Below, piece after piece: positions 1 through 7,930 of a DNA stretch of 55,970 bases (position 1 is the stretch's first letter; each line of letters begins with the position of its first letter). Both the position numbers and the translations under genes were made by a program. Origin of the DNA: Streptomyces sp. 15-116A (GTDB taxonomy: Bacteria > Actinomycetota > Actinomycetes > Streptomycetales > Streptomycetaceae); assembly GCF_025290915.1 (NCBI RefSeq), contig NZ_JAOCQE010000015.1, positions 1-55,970 on the forward strand, in the 5' to 3' direction. The notes beneath the pieces are model-generated. The model had not been told where the DNA came from. It worked only from the letters and a program-made list of their open reading frames with translations, and searched no databases.

Positions 1-347
1 TGCCCGACGACACCCTCCTCACGGCCGCCATCCGCGCCATCCGCGCCGGTGACCTGGCCTCCACCGCGCCGCGCAAGCAGGCGCCCGGCGACAGCTCCGG
101 CGGCAGCGGCGACCTGCCGCGCACCGCCGCCGCCGAGACCCTCGCCACCATGCAGGCCGCGGTCCTGACCGGCGAGGCCCTGTGGATCGGGTACGTCAAC
201 GCCGAGGGCGCCGCCAGCCAGCGCGTCATCGCCCCGATCCGCGTCGAGGGCGGCTTCGTCACGGCGTACGACCACACCGCCGACGAGGTACGGACGTACC
301 CGCTGCACCGGATCACGGGCGTCGCGGAGCTCGCCGAGGGCGACTGA
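1..347 (+). CDS. Helicase-associated protein, C-terminal end (5' truncated by window)
   Basis: An open frame runs from the window edge (first full codon at base 3) to a TGA at 345-347, giving about 114 residues of the C-terminus. The visible part has an Arg/Ala-rich helix, a short Gly/Ser linker, and a compact beta-rich segment (LWIGYVN, then HRITGVAEL at the end) that resembles the WYL-like fold closing actinobacterial 'helicase C-terminal domain-containing' proteins. These proteins are often encoded next to an XPB-type helicase, and one lies 0.7 kb downstream here. A role in DNA repair with that helicase is inference. Only the tail is present, so the family call rests on this segment and its neighbour. 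Confidence 0.6.
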   Translation, partial: PDDTLLTAAIRAIRAGDLASTAPRKQAPGDSSGGSGDLPRTAAAETLATMQAAVLTGEALWIGYVNAEGAASQRVIAPIRVEGGFVTAYDHTADEVRTYPLHRITGVAELAEGD

Positions 348-534
348 ACCGCCGGGGAAGAACCCCTTCGGGTGTACGGCGGACTTCATGCACGCCACGC
401 CGGGGATGTCCAACGGTCGGGCGAGCCTGCGGGCGTGTCCGCATCGCGGCGCGGGCCCCGGGGCAGCCACCGGGTGTCCCTGAACGGGCCGGAGATCACC
501 GGATCCGTTCGCGTGCAACAGAAAGGAAGTCCCC

Positions 535-654
535 ATGCGACGTGCCGTTCGTCGGGTCGCCGCCGTGATGACCTCGACCATCGCCCTGCTCGGTGTCTTC
601 GCCGCCGAGGCAGCCGCGGTCGGTATCGATCTCGGCGGTGGCGTGACCCTCTGA
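535..654 (+). CDS. Small secreted peptide, 39 aa
   Basis: ATG at 535 follows a purine-rich ribosome-binding site (GAAAGGAAG, about 520-528). The peptide starts with a basic stretch (MRRAVRR), continues with a hydrophobic core ending AEAAA, and finishes with a short Gly-rich tail (IDLGGGVTL). That is a signal peptide followed by perhaps a dozen mature residues. Together with the next gene it forms a pair of tiny predicted exported peptides with similar ribosome-binding sites. I do not recognise a function. The short length makes non-coding possible, but the RBS and signal-like sequence support expression. Confidence 0.45.
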   Translation: MRRAVRRVAAVMTSTIALLGVFAAEAAAVGIDLGGGVTL

Positions 655-744
655 CACGTTCCGCTCGTCAGCTTCTCCGTTCTCGCGGGCCGGTCCCTGT
701 CCCCGGGGCCGGCCCGTTTCCGTCGGCCGCAAGAAAGGTCTTCC

Positions 745-924
745 GTGCGTTCCAAGCTCGCCCTGTCCGTCTGCACCGCCGCACTCGCCCTCCTCACCGG
801 ACTCGCCCCGGCCGCGGCCGCCCTGCCCCTGCCGCTGCCCGCCGCCGGGGAGCCCCTGGTCACCGAGGGCGTCACCGTCGAGGGCCCGCTGGTGAACAAC
901 CTCACGCTGCCCGCACTGAAGTAG
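745..924 (+). CDS. Small secreted protein, 59 aa
   Basis: GTG at 745 is preceded by AGAAAGG (about 732-738). The product has a classic signal peptide (MRSKLALSVCTAALALLTGLAPAAA), then a Pro/Leu-rich stretch (LPLPLPAAGE) and a tail rich in Val, Thr and Asn ending LTLPALK. The mature peptide would be about 34 residues. It resembles small exported Streptomyces proteins of unknown role. It lies about 90 nt downstream of the other mini-secreted peptide and about 100 nt upstream of the XPB helicase. Function unknown. Confidence 0.55.
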   Translation: MRSKLALSVCTAALALLTGLAPAAAALPLPLPAAGEPLVTEGVTVEGPLVNNLTLPALK

Positions 925-1021
925 CCGGTCCGCTCCGGGTCCCGTCGGGCGGGCGATCAGGCAAACTGGACGTTTGGCCGTGTGTGCCCGTGCCGAGCCC
1001 GTCGCAGAAAGGCAGCCGCGC

Positions 1022-2665
1022 GTGAATGGTCCGCTGATCGTCCAGTCCGACAAGACCCTGCTCCTCGAGGTCGACCACGAGCAGGCCGACGACTGCCGTC
1101 GCGCCATCGCGCCGTTCGCCGAGCTGGAGCGGGCCCCGGAGCACATCCACACCTACCGGGTGACCCCGCTGGGCCTGTGGAACGCGCGTGCGGCGGGCCA
1201 TGACGCCGAGCAGGTCGTCGACGCGCTGGTGCAGTACAGCCGCTACCCGGTGCCGCACGCGCTGCTCGTCGACATCGCCGACACGATGGACCGCTACGGC
1301 CGCCTCAGCCTGGTCAAGCACCCGGCGCACGGACTCGTCCTCACCAGCACCGACCGCCCGGTCCTGGAGGAGGTGCTGCGCTCCAAGCGCATCGCGCCGC
1401 TCGTCGGCGCCCGCATCGACCCGGACACCGTCGCCGTGCACCCCTCGGAGCGCGGGCAGATCAAGCAGGTGCTGCTGAAGCTGGGCTGGCCCGCCGAGGA
1501 CCTCGCCGGGTACGTGGACGGCGAGGCGCACCCGATCGAGCTGGTCGAGGACGGGTGGGCGCTCAGGCCGTACCAGAAGCAGGCGGTGGAGAACTTCTGG
1601 CACGGCGGCAGCGGTGTCGTCGTGCTGCCCTGCGGCGCGGGCAAGACCCTCGTCGGCGCTGGATCGATGGCCCAGGCGAAGTCGACCACGCTGATCCTGG
1701 TCACCAACACCGTCTCCGCCCGCCAGTGGAAGCACGAGCTGGTCAAGCGCACCTCGCTCACCGAGGAGGAGATCGGCGAGTACAGCGGGACGAAGAAGGA
1801 GATCCGGCCCGTCACCATCGCCACGTACCAGGTGCTGACGACGAAGCGGAAGGGCGTCTATCCGCACCTGGAGCTGTTCGACTCCCGCGACTGGGGCCTG
1901 ATCCTCTACGACGAGGTGCATCTGCTGCCCGCGCCCGTCTTCAAGTTCACCGCCGACCTCCAGGCCCGCCGCCGCCTCGGCCTCACCGCCACGCTGGTGC
2001 GCGAGGACGGCCGCGAGTCCGACGTGTTCTCCCTCATCGGCCCGAAGCGGTTCGACGCGCCGTGGAAGGAGATCGAGGCGCAGGGCTACATCGCGCCCGC
2101 CGACTGCGTGGAGGTCCGCGTCAACCTCACCGACTCCGAGCGGCTCGCGTACGCGACCGCCGAGCAGGAGGAGAAGTACCGCTTCTGCGCCACGACGGAG
2201 ACCAAGCGGAAGGTCACCGAGGCGATCGTGCGGCGTTTCGCCGGGCAGCAGATCCTCGTCATCGGCCAGTACATCGACCAGCTCGACGAACTCGGCGAGC
2301 ACCTGGGCGCGCCGGTGATCAAGGGCGAGACGTCCAACGCGCAGCGGGAGAAGCTGTTCGACGCGTTCCGGGAGGGCGAGATCAGCGTCCTGGTCGTCTC
2401 CAAGGTCGCGAACTTCTCGATCGACCTGCCGGAGGCCACGGTCGCCATCCAGGTGTCGGGCACCTTCGGCTCCCGCCAGGAGGAGGCCCAGCGGCTCGGC
2501 CGGGTGCTGCGGCCCAAGGCGGACGGCCACCAGGCGCACTTCTACTCCGTGGTCGCCCGCGACACCATCGACCAGGACTTCGCGGCGCACCGCCAGCGGT
2601 TCCTGGCCGAGCAGGGGTACGCGTACCGGATCATGGACGCGGACGAGCTGCTTGCGGAGAGCTGA
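1022..2665 (+). CDS. DNA repair helicase XPB
   Basis: Superfamily 2 helicase of the XPB/Ssl2 type, 547 aa, expected to unwind or remodel DNA during repair. GTG at 1022 is chosen because AGAAAGG sits just upstream and the protein then begins with the family's usual NGPLIVQSDKT; a start at 974 would add 16 unconserved residues. Seen: an N-terminal DNA-binding domain (about 1-170), Walker A CGAGKT with Lys208, a DEVH box at residues 297-300, the GLTATL motif III, and motif VI QRLGRVLRPK near residue 490. The order and length match bacterial XPB proteins. The upstream partial gene may be a functional partner. Confidence 0.93.
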   Translation: MNGPLIVQSDKTLLLEVDHEQADDCRRAIAPFAELERAPEHIHTYRVTPLGLWNARAAGHDAEQVVDALVQYSRYPVPHALLVDIADTMDRYGRLSLVKHPAHGLVLTSTDRPVLEEVLRSKRIAPLVGARIDPDTVAVHPSERGQIKQVLLKLGWPAEDLAGYVDGEAHPIELVEDGWALRPYQKQAVENFWHGGSGVVVLPCGAGKTLVGAGSMAQAKSTTLILVTNTVSARQWKHELVKRTSLTEEEIGEYSGTKKEIRPVTIATYQVLTTKRKGVYPHLELFDSRDWGLILYDEVHLLPAPVFKFTADLQARRRLGLTATLVREDGRESDVFSLIGPKRFDAPWKEIEAQGYIAPADCVEVRVNLTDSERLAYATAEQEEKYRFCATTETKRKVTEAIVRRFAGQQILVIGQYIDQLDELGEHLGAPVIKGETSNAQREKLFDAFREGEISVLVVSKVANFSIDLPEATVAIQVSGTFGSRQEEAQRLGRVLRPKADGHQAHFYSVVARDTIDQDFAAHRQRFLAEQGYAYRIMDADELLAES

Positions 2666-2681
2666 GCAGCCGCGCGGGCCG

Positions 2682-2729
2682 GTCGGCCTTCGGCCAGGTC
2701 AGCCTTCGGGCAGATCACCCTTCGGGCAG
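2682..2729. repeat. Three tandem 16-bp repeats
   Basis: Three consecutive 16-base units, starting at 2682, 2698 and 2714, share the core CCTTCGG(G/C)CAG. They fill the gap after the XPB stop codon and run into the last codons of the convergent membrane-protein gene, whose stop lies in the third copy. No function is evident. They may reflect local slippage between convergent genes. Confidence 0.6.
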
Positions 2730-3044
2730 TGTGAACACGAGCGTCAGCACGAACAGCGGCGGCAGCAGCGACACGGCCGCCGCCCACGCCCGCCACACCG
2801 ACCAGCGGGGCGTCCAGGGCAGCAGCCACGCGGTCAGCCACGCCCCGAAGGTGAGGAAGCTGCCGAAGAAGAGCGTCCCGTAGATCAGCGTCAGCGAGGT
2901 CGTCAGCGCCTGCGAGCAGTTGTCCGGGCCGCAGGAGTCGGTCGCCATGGCGGACAGCCCGCCGAAGAGCAGCGCCGCCGGTCCGAGGACCATCAGCAGC
3001 GCACTCGCGACGGCCGGCGCCACCCAGGCACGAGAATCCCTCAT
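2715..3044 (-). CDS. Small integral membrane protein
   Basis: About 109 aa starting MRDSRAWV from an ATG at 3044. An in-frame TTG at 3095 is less likely. Three hydrophobic segments are visible, roughly residues 6-28, 50-72 and 84-103. Two Cys in a CGPDNC motif lie in the loop after the first helix, and could form a disulfide outside the membrane. The gene converges on XPB and has no obvious operon partner. No family recognised; function unknown. Confidence 0.6.
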   Translation of the reverse strand: MRDSRAWVAPAVASALLMVLGPAALLFGGLSAMATDSCGPDNCSQALTTSLTLIYGTLFFGSFLTFGAWLTAWLLPWTPRWSVWRAWAAAVSLLPPLFVLTLVFTLPEG

Positions 3045-3113
3045 ACGGCCAGTGAAGCCGGGGGCCGGTGCCCGCGCACCGGCGGACGTACTCAAGCGGA
3101 GGGGCCGGGATAC

Positions 3114-3314
3114 TCAGTCGTGGGGGTACCGCTTGCGCAGGACGCCCGCCTCCTCGCCGTACTCGCCGAGGATGACGACGTCGAACGCGGCGCCCAGGAA
3201 CACCTTCACGGCGCGCAGGGCGTCGCCGAGGAGATGACGGTGGTCGCCTTGCAGAGGGGTTGCGCCGGGCGGCAGGCCCGGCGGCGACGTGGGGTGGATG
3301 GCTGCTGCACTCAT
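3114..3314 (-). CDS. Conserved hypothetical protein, 66 aa
   Basis: ATG at 3314 gives a small protein with a Pro/Gly-rich N-terminus and a more ordered C-terminal half (LLGDALRAVKVFLGAAFDVVILGEYGEEAGVLRKRYPHD). The C-terminal half reads as a helix, a hydrophobic strand and a charged tail. Composition and codon bias look coding. It lies between the small membrane protein and the helR regulatory region. Function unknown. Confidence 0.5.
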   Translation of the reverse strand: MSAAAIHPTSPPGLPPGATPLQGDHRHLLGDALRAVKVFLGAAFDVVILGEYGEEAGVLRKRYPHD

Positions 3315-3619
3315 GCCTCCATGGTGACTCCGAGGCCCCTCGCCGGGCATCGGCCCGAGGGACCGATCCTCAGAGCCGTCGCGTACGTCTCGGGGCCTAC
3401 GGGCGGGGCCCGGCTCCCTCCGCCAGGACGTACACCGCCCCCTAGGGGGCGCCGAGACGACAGACCGCGCGACGCCGATAAATCGTTTGGCTCCCCAGCC
3501 GCCCCCGTCCTAAAATCTCCGCTCTTGCCCGCCTCCCCTTCACGGAGCGCCGCCGACCGGACGGCAACCGGTCGGCATCTCGCACGCCCACATCCCGCAG
3601 GTCCTCCGGAGGCACCCCC
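3315..3619 (+). promoter_or_regulatory. helR upstream region with two inverted repeats
   Basis: This 305-bp stretch has no gene. It contains a perfect 16-bp palindrome at 3436-3451 (CGCCCCCTAGGGGGCG). It also contains an inverted repeat with 9-bp arms (GCCGACCGG/CCGGTCGGC) and a 7-bp spacer at 3552-3576, close to the helR start. TAAAAT at 3511-3516 is a possible -10 box. Rifamycin-inducible helR genes are known to carry a palindromic rifamycin-associated element; I cannot match either repeat to its consensus from memory. The second repeat could equally be a 5'UTR hairpin. Confidence 0.5.
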
Positions 3620-5653
3620 TTGTCCACCGCCGACCCCCTGTCCCGCGAACGCGCGCACCTCGCGGCGTCCCGTTCCGCCCTGCGCGCCATGCGGGAGGAC
3701 GTCGAGGCCCTCGACATCAGCGACGTCACCGCGAACTGGGTCAACGCCCAGGTGCTCCAGCACCAGATCGAACAGCGCATCAAGGCCCTCGCCGACCTCA
3801 GCGACACCCCGCTGTTCTTCGGCCGCCTCGACTACCTGCACGCCCCCGGCGCCGAGCAGGCGGAGGGCGCACAGGGCGAGAGCTTCTACATCGGGCGCCG
3901 CCATGTGCACGACGCGGACGGCGACCCCATGGTGATCGACTGGCGTGCGCCGGTGTCGCAGCCGTTCTACCGGGCGTCCAAGAAGAACCCGATGGACATC
4001 GCGCTGCGCCGCCGCTTCGGCTACACCGGCGGCGACCTCACCGCGTACGAGGACGAGCACCTGTCGGACCCCGCGGAGGCGGCGAAGACCAGCAAGCTGC
4101 TCCAGCAGGAGATCGAGCGCCCGCGTGTGGGCCCGATGCGGGACATCGTGGCGACGATCCAGCCCGAGCAGGACGAGATCGTACGGTCGGGCCTCGCGGG
4201 CAGCGTCTGTGTGCAGGGTGGCCCCGGCACCGGAAAGACGGCGGTCGGCCTGCACCGCGTCGCCTACCTCCTCTACGCCCACCGCGAGCGCCTCGCCCGC
4301 ACCGGCACGCTGGTCGTCGGCCCCAACCGCTCCTTCCTGCACTACATCGAGCAGGTGCTGCCCGCGCTGGGCGAGCTGACGGTCGGGCAGGCCACGGTGG
4401 ACGACCTGGTGGCCCATGTCGAGGTGCGCGGCACGGACGACGCGAGGGCGGCGACGATCAAGGGCGACGCGCGCATGGCGGAGGTCCTGCGCCGGGCCCT
4501 GTACTCCCACGTGACGATGCCCACGGACCCCGTGATCGTGGTCCGCGGCTCCCGCCGCTGGCGCGTCCCGGCGTACGAACTCGAAGAGCTGGTCCAGCAG
4601 TTGCTGGACCGCGACATCCGCTACGGCGCCGCCCGCGAGGCCCTGCCGCAGCGCATCGCCCACGCCGTGCTGGTGCAGATGGAACGGTCCGGGGAGGCCC
4701 CGGACGACCGCGTGCAGGACGCGGTGGCGCGCAACAGCGCGGTGAAGGCGGCGGTGAAGACGATCTGGCCGGCCGTGGACCCCGCGAAGCTGGTGCTCCG
4801 CCTGCTGAGCGACGCGGACTTCCTCGCCGAGCACGCGGAGGGTCTGCTCGACGAGGACGAGCAGAAGGCGATCCTGTGGGCGAAGCCGGCCCGCTCGGTG
4901 AAGTCGGCGAAGTGGTCGGCGGCGGACGCGGTCCTGATCGACGAGGCGACCGACCTGATCCAGCGCACCCCGTCCCTCGGCCACGTGGTCCTCGACGAGG
5001 CGCAGGACCTCTCCCCCATGCAGTACAGGGCGGTGGGCCGCCGCTGCACCACCGGTTCCGCCACGATCCTCGGCGACCTGGCCCAGGGCACGACCCCCTG
5101 GGCGACCCGGAGCTGGCAGGAGGCCCTGACCCACCTGGGCAAGCAGAACGCGGTGATCGAGGAACTGACGGCCGGTTTCCGCGTCCCGACGGACGTCATC
5201 ACGTACGCCTCCCGCCTCCTCCCGCACATCGCGCCCGGGCTGACCCCGGTGGCGTCGATCCGCGAGAACCCCGGCTTCTTCGAGGTCAGGAAGGTCACGG
5301 AGGCGAGCGAAGTGGTCGCCGCCTGCAAGGAGTTGCTGACGAACGAGGGCTCGGTGGGCCTGATCGCGGCGGACACCCGCATCCCCCGCCTGACCGAGGA
5401 ACTGACCGCAGCGGGCCTCGCCTGGGTCACCCCGGGCGAGGAGACCACGCAGACCACCCGCCTCACCCTGGTCCCGGCCTCGTTGGCGAAGGGCCTGGAG
5501 TACGACTACGTGGTCCTGGACGAACCGTCGGCGGTGGTCAACGCAGAACCAGACGAACGCACGGGCCTACGCCGCCTGTACGTTGCCCTGACGAGGGCGG
5601 TATCGGGCCTGATCGTCACGCACGCGGCTCCGTTGCCGAATCAACTGGGGTAA
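3620..5653 (+). CDS. helR: HelD/HelR-family RNA polymerase-recycling ATPase
   Basis: A 677-aa UvrD/Rep-like superfamily 1 protein of the HelD class. These proteins insert into RNA polymerase to free stalled complexes, and the HelR subgroup displaces rifamycins and so gives intrinsic tolerance. Seen: an N-terminal helical arm (residues 1-60), the HelD signature VIDWRAPVSQPFYRA, Walker A GGPGTGKT with Lys206, Walker B VVLDEAQDLSP, and the C-terminal motifs GLEYDYVVLDEP and RRLYVALTRA. The TTG start at 3620 is supported by CCGGAGG seven bases upstream. HelR rather than HelD is inferred from overall similarity to Streptomyces HelR. Confidence 0.85.
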   Translation: MSTADPLSRERAHLAASRSALRAMREDVEALDISDVTANWVNAQVLQHQIEQRIKALADLSDTPLFFGRLDYLHAPGAEQAEGAQGESFYIGRRHVHDADGDPMVIDWRAPVSQPFYRASKKNPMDIALRRRFGYTGGDLTAYEDEHLSDPAEAAKTSKLLQQEIERPRVGPMRDIVATIQPEQDEIVRSGLAGSVCVQGGPGTGKTAVGLHRVAYLLYAHRERLARTGTLVVGPNRSFLHYIEQVLPALGELTVGQATVDDLVAHVEVRGTDDARAATIKGDARMAEVLRRALYSHVTMPTDPVIVVRGSRRWRVPAYELEELVQQLLDRDIRYGAAREALPQRIAHAVLVQMERSGEAPDDRVQDAVARNSAVKAAVKTIWPAVDPAKLVLRLLSDADFLAEHAEGLLDEDEQKAILWAKPARSVKSAKWSAADAVLIDEATDLIQRTPSLGHVVLDEAQDLSPMQYRAVGRRCTTGSATILGDLAQGTTPWATRSWQEALTHLGKQNAVIEELTAGFRVPTDVITYASRLLPHIAPGLTPVASIRENPGFFEVRKVTEASEVVAACKELLTNEGSVGLIAADTRIPRLTEELTAAGLAWVTPGEETTQTTRLTLVPASLAKGLEYDYVVLDEPSAVVNAEPDERTGLRRLYVALTRAVSGLIVTHAAPLPNQLG

Positions 5654-5665
5654 CTGCAACACCTT

Positions 5666-5694
5666 TAGGGGCGCGGGGAACTGCGCGACCAGCC
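5666..5694 (+). repeat. Dispersed intergenic repeat, copy 1
   Basis: The 29-bp sequence beginning TAGGGGCGCGGGGAACTGCG lies 13 nt after the helR stop, between convergent genes. The same core recurs at about 42405 in the same orientation, and as a related variant at about 10784 on the other strand. From memory, motifs of this type are abundant between Streptomyces genes. Role unknown. Confidence 0.7.
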
Positions 5695-5737
5695 ACACCG
5701 AACCGGCACCCGGCACCGCGCAGAACCCCCCACCCCC

Positions 5738-6427
5738 TCAGCCGCCCAGAGCCCCCCGCCACCGAGCAACCGCCTCAGCGGAAACAGCCCCGTCCCACCC
5801 CTCAGGCCGAGCAGCCCCACCGATGTGAAACCCGTCGACCCCCGCGTCCAACAAAACCGGCACATGATCGAGCCGAAGCCCACCCCCCACCAACAGCTGC
5901 TGCTCATACCCCGGCTCCCCCCGCAGCCGAGCCTCCCGCAGCAGCGTCGGCAGCCCGGCATCAACCCCTGCCACAGCCCCGGCCGTCAGATACGTGTCCA
6001 ACCCCGGCAGCCCGTCCAACTGCTTACGCAGCGCATCCCGATCCGCCGCCCGGTCGATCGCCCGGTGGAACGTCCACGGGCACCCCTCCAGCGCCCCGAC
6101 CACCCGCTCGACGGCATCAAGGTCCACACCCCCGCCGGCGTCGAGAAAGCCCAGCACGAACTCCGAGGCCCCGGCCGCCCGCATCTCCCCCGCAACGCCC
6201 ACCAGCCGATCGACATCCCCCGCGGCGAACCCGTCCGCCAACCGCAGCATCACCCGCAGCGAGATGTCGACGGCCCCACGAATCGCCCGCACGGTCCCGG
6301 CCGAGGGCGTGAGCCCGTCCGCCGCCATGTCGGTGACCAGCTCGAGGCGGTCCGCACCTCCGGCCTGGGCGGCGACCGCGTCCTCCACGTCGAGGGCGAT
6401 CACCTCCAGGACTGCACGCTTGCTCAT
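5738..6427 (-). CDS. CutC family (beta/alpha)8-barrel protein
   Basis: A 229-aa protein of the CutC family, historically called copper homeostasis proteins although the biochemical role is unsettled. Family motifs: an N-terminal LEVIALDVEDAVAAQAGGADRLELV, TFHRAIDRAAD in the middle, and GGGLRLDHVPVLLDAGVDGFHIGGAARP near the end. The ATG at 6427 is preferred over one at 6451 because conserved sequence begins at SKRAVLEVIA. A 16-bp DasR-like dre site lies 33 bp upstream, suggesting control by aminosugars. That would fit a sugar-related role better than copper, but this is inference. Confidence 0.85.
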   Translation of the reverse strand: MSKRAVLEVIALDVEDAVAAQAGGADRLELVTDMAADGLTPSAGTVRAIRGAVDISLRVMLRLADGFAAGDVDRLVGVAGEMRAAGASEFVLGFLDAGGGVDLDAVERVVGALEGCPWTFHRAIDRAADRDALRKQLDGLPGLDTYLTAGAVAGVDAGLPTLLREARLRGEPGYEQQLLVGGGLRLDHVPVLLDAGVDGFHIGGAARPEGWDGAVSAEAVARWRGALGG

Positions 6428-6459
6428 GGGACCCCATTCCTCGGGCATCAAAGACGGCG

Positions 6460-6475
6460 ACAGGTCTAGTCCAAT
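6460..6475 (-). promoter_or_regulatory. Candidate DasR dre operator upstream of the CutC gene
   Basis: On the minus strand the sequence is ATTGGACTAGACCTGT, matching 12 of 16 positions of the recalled dre consensus ACTGGTCTAGACCACT. It shares TGGACTAGACC with the second site before nagK. It is centred about 40 bp upstream of the start codon, where a repressor would block transcription. Confidence 0.5.
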
Positions 6476-6495
6476 CTAGACTACGCCCCGCCCGC

Positions 6496-7176
6496 TCAGT
6501 CCCCGAAGATGTTCAGCTCCTCCACCTCCACCCCGGCCAGCTCATACCCGGCCCCGTCCACCGGCCGCCCCGCATACAGCCGCACCAGCGTCGGCCCGTC
6601 CCCGATGAACCGGGCCGGAGGCCGCTCCCCCGACACATCACCCAGCCGCAGCGGCTCATCGGCGTCGTCGAGATCGGCGTGCAGCGGCAGATGCCCCTTC
6701 TCCGCGGTCACCTGGGCCAGCAGCGCCAGCGCGTAGGGCAGCCCCGCGCCCGCGTACGCGCCGGGCTCACCGAACGCCACGCGCACATCACCGGCGTGCA
6801 CCCACTCCCCCAGCGCGACCCCGTCCAGCAACCCACCGGCCTTGGCGATCACGGGCCCCGCCTCGGTCATCCCGCGCTCCAGCTCGTCGACGACCTGGGC
6901 GTTGCTCCACCCGGCCCGTTCGGCGATGTCCCGGTCGTTGGACTCGGGCGAGAAGACCCCGGGCTCGAACCGGCTCTCCACCACCCGGGTGAGCGCGGCC
7001 GAGCAGTGCGCCAGCACATCCCGCACCGTCCACCCGGGACACGCCTCCACCGGCAACCCGAAGTCCTCCTCCGCCCTCCCCCGCAACAAGGGGATCAGCA
7101 CATCCCGCTCGACGGCCAGCAGCCGCCCGGGCAGCTCGGGGTCACGTTCGTTCTGCACATCCGCAGGAGTCGTCAT
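6496..7176 (-). CDS. Maleylpyruvate isomerase N-terminal (DinB-like) family protein
   Basis: About 226 aa. The N-terminal half is the mycothiol-dependent maleylpyruvate isomerase/DinB four-helix fold: LLAVERDVLIPLLR, the PGWTVRDVLAHC motif with a metal-ligand His, and GEWVHAGDVR with a second metal-ligand His. The C-terminal part ends RLYAGRPVDGAGYELAGVEVEELNIFGD, typical of the family. ATG at 7176 is chosen because TAGCGT lies seven bases upstream (7184-7189), fitting a leaderless start. Members are mycothiol- or metal-dependent transferases; the substrate is unknown. Confidence 0.8.
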   Translation of the reverse strand: MTTPADVQNERDPELPGRLLAVERDVLIPLLRGRAEEDFGLPVEACPGWTVRDVLAHCSAALTRVVESRFEPGVFSPESNDRDIAERAGWSNAQVVDELERGMTEAGPVIAKAGGLLDGVALGEWVHAGDVRVAFGEPGAYAGAGLPYALALLAQVTAEKGHLPLHADLDDADEPLRLGDVSGERPPARFIGDGPTLVRLYAGRPVDGAGYELAGVEVEELNIFGD

Positions 7177-7201
7177 GCCTTCCACGCTAGGGCCTGTCCC
7201 A

Positions 7202-7235
7202 GCGGATCAACCCGAGTTCGGCGCCCCTGATCCGC
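7202..7235. promoter_or_regulatory. Inverted repeat in divergent promoter region
   Basis: Eight-base arms GCGGATCA (7202-7209) and TGATCCGC (7228-7235) lie between the divergent 7176 and 7258 genes, 18 bp apart. The position fits an operator shared by both genes. A coincidence in GC-rich DNA cannot be excluded. Confidence 0.4.
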
Positions 7236-7257
7236 CCGAGCTCGCGAGAATGACCTC

Positions 7258-7920
7258 ATGGCCGACACCGAAGCCCTGCGCGCCCGTTTCGCCCGAGCCC
7301 TCGAAGGCGCCCGCGGCGGAACCCAGGGCCCCGACCCCACGCCCTACGCCGACAACCTGCTCGCCCGCTGGCAGGAACCCCAGCGGCACTACCACACGCT
7401 CACTCATCTCACCGCGGTCCTGGATCACATCGATGAGCTGGAGGCGTACGCCGACGACCCCGATGTCGTACGGCTCGCCGCCTGGTTCCACGACGCGGTG
7501 TACCAGCCCGAGCGGTCGGAGAACGAGGAGCGGTCGGCGCGGCTCGCCGAGCGGGCGCTCGTCGAGGCCGGGGTGCCCGACGACAAGGTCGCCGAGGTGG
7601 CCCGGCTGGTCCGCCTCACCGTCGCGCACGACCCCGCCGACGACGACCGCGACGGCCAGGTGCTGTGCGACGCCGACCTGGCGATCCTCGGCTCGCCGCC
7701 GTGGGCGTACGCCCACTACACCGCCGCCGTCCGCGAGGAGTACCACTTCGTGCCGGCCGACGCCTTCCGCGAGGGTCGGGCAGCCGTGCTGCGCCAACTC
7801 CTCGACCTGCCCCGCCTGTTCCGCACCCCTTACGGCCAGGAGCGCTGGGAGGCCACCGCCCGCTACAACATCCGCGGCGAGCTGGAAATGCTGTCGCTGC
7901 CGGTGCCGCCACCCGCGTAG
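7258..7920 (+). CDS. HD-domain metal-dependent phosphohydrolase-like protein
   Basis: A 220-aa predicted HD-superfamily protein. Seen: RHYHTLTHLTAVLDHI at about 44-59 (first metal-ligand His), AAWFHDAVY at about 80 (the HD pair), ERALVEAG, and the VAHDPADDDRDGQVLCDADLAILG stretch with the last metal-ligand Asp. Length and motif order match a family of uncharacterised HD proteins. GAGAAT six bases before the ATG could be a -10 box for a leaderless transcript. Its stop codon TAG is part of the -10 box of the next gene. Substrate unknown. Confidence 0.8.
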   Translation: MADTEALRARFARALEGARGGTQGPDPTPYADNLLARWQEPQRHYHTLTHLTAVLDHIDELEAYADDPDVVRLAAWFHDAVYQPERSENEERSARLAERALVEAGVPDDKVAEVARLVRLTVAHDPADDDRDGQVLCDADLAILGSPPWAYAHYTAAVREEYHFVPADAFREGRAAVLRQLLDLPRLFRTPYGQERWEATARYNIRGELEMLSLPVPPPA

Positions 7921-7930
7921 CGTGCCCGGC

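Noticed and set aside
974..1021. Upstream ATG start for the XPB helicase
   Set aside because: It adds 16 unconserved residues; the GTG at 1022 has a good RBS and begins the conserved domain.
902..2590. Long antisense reading frame opposite the XPB helicase
   Set aside because: High-GC shadow of the helicase codons. It is rich in Arg, Gly, Val and Leu with no domain motifs, and the helicase has every family motif.
3436..3451. Reading the 16-bp palindrome as a terminator
   Set aside because: No loop can form in a perfect 16-bp palindrome without breaking its centre, and no T-tract follows; an operator is more likely.
3311..5227. Antisense frame opposite helR
   Set aside because: Composition bias of GC-rich reverse strands; no motifs; helR is clearly the gene.
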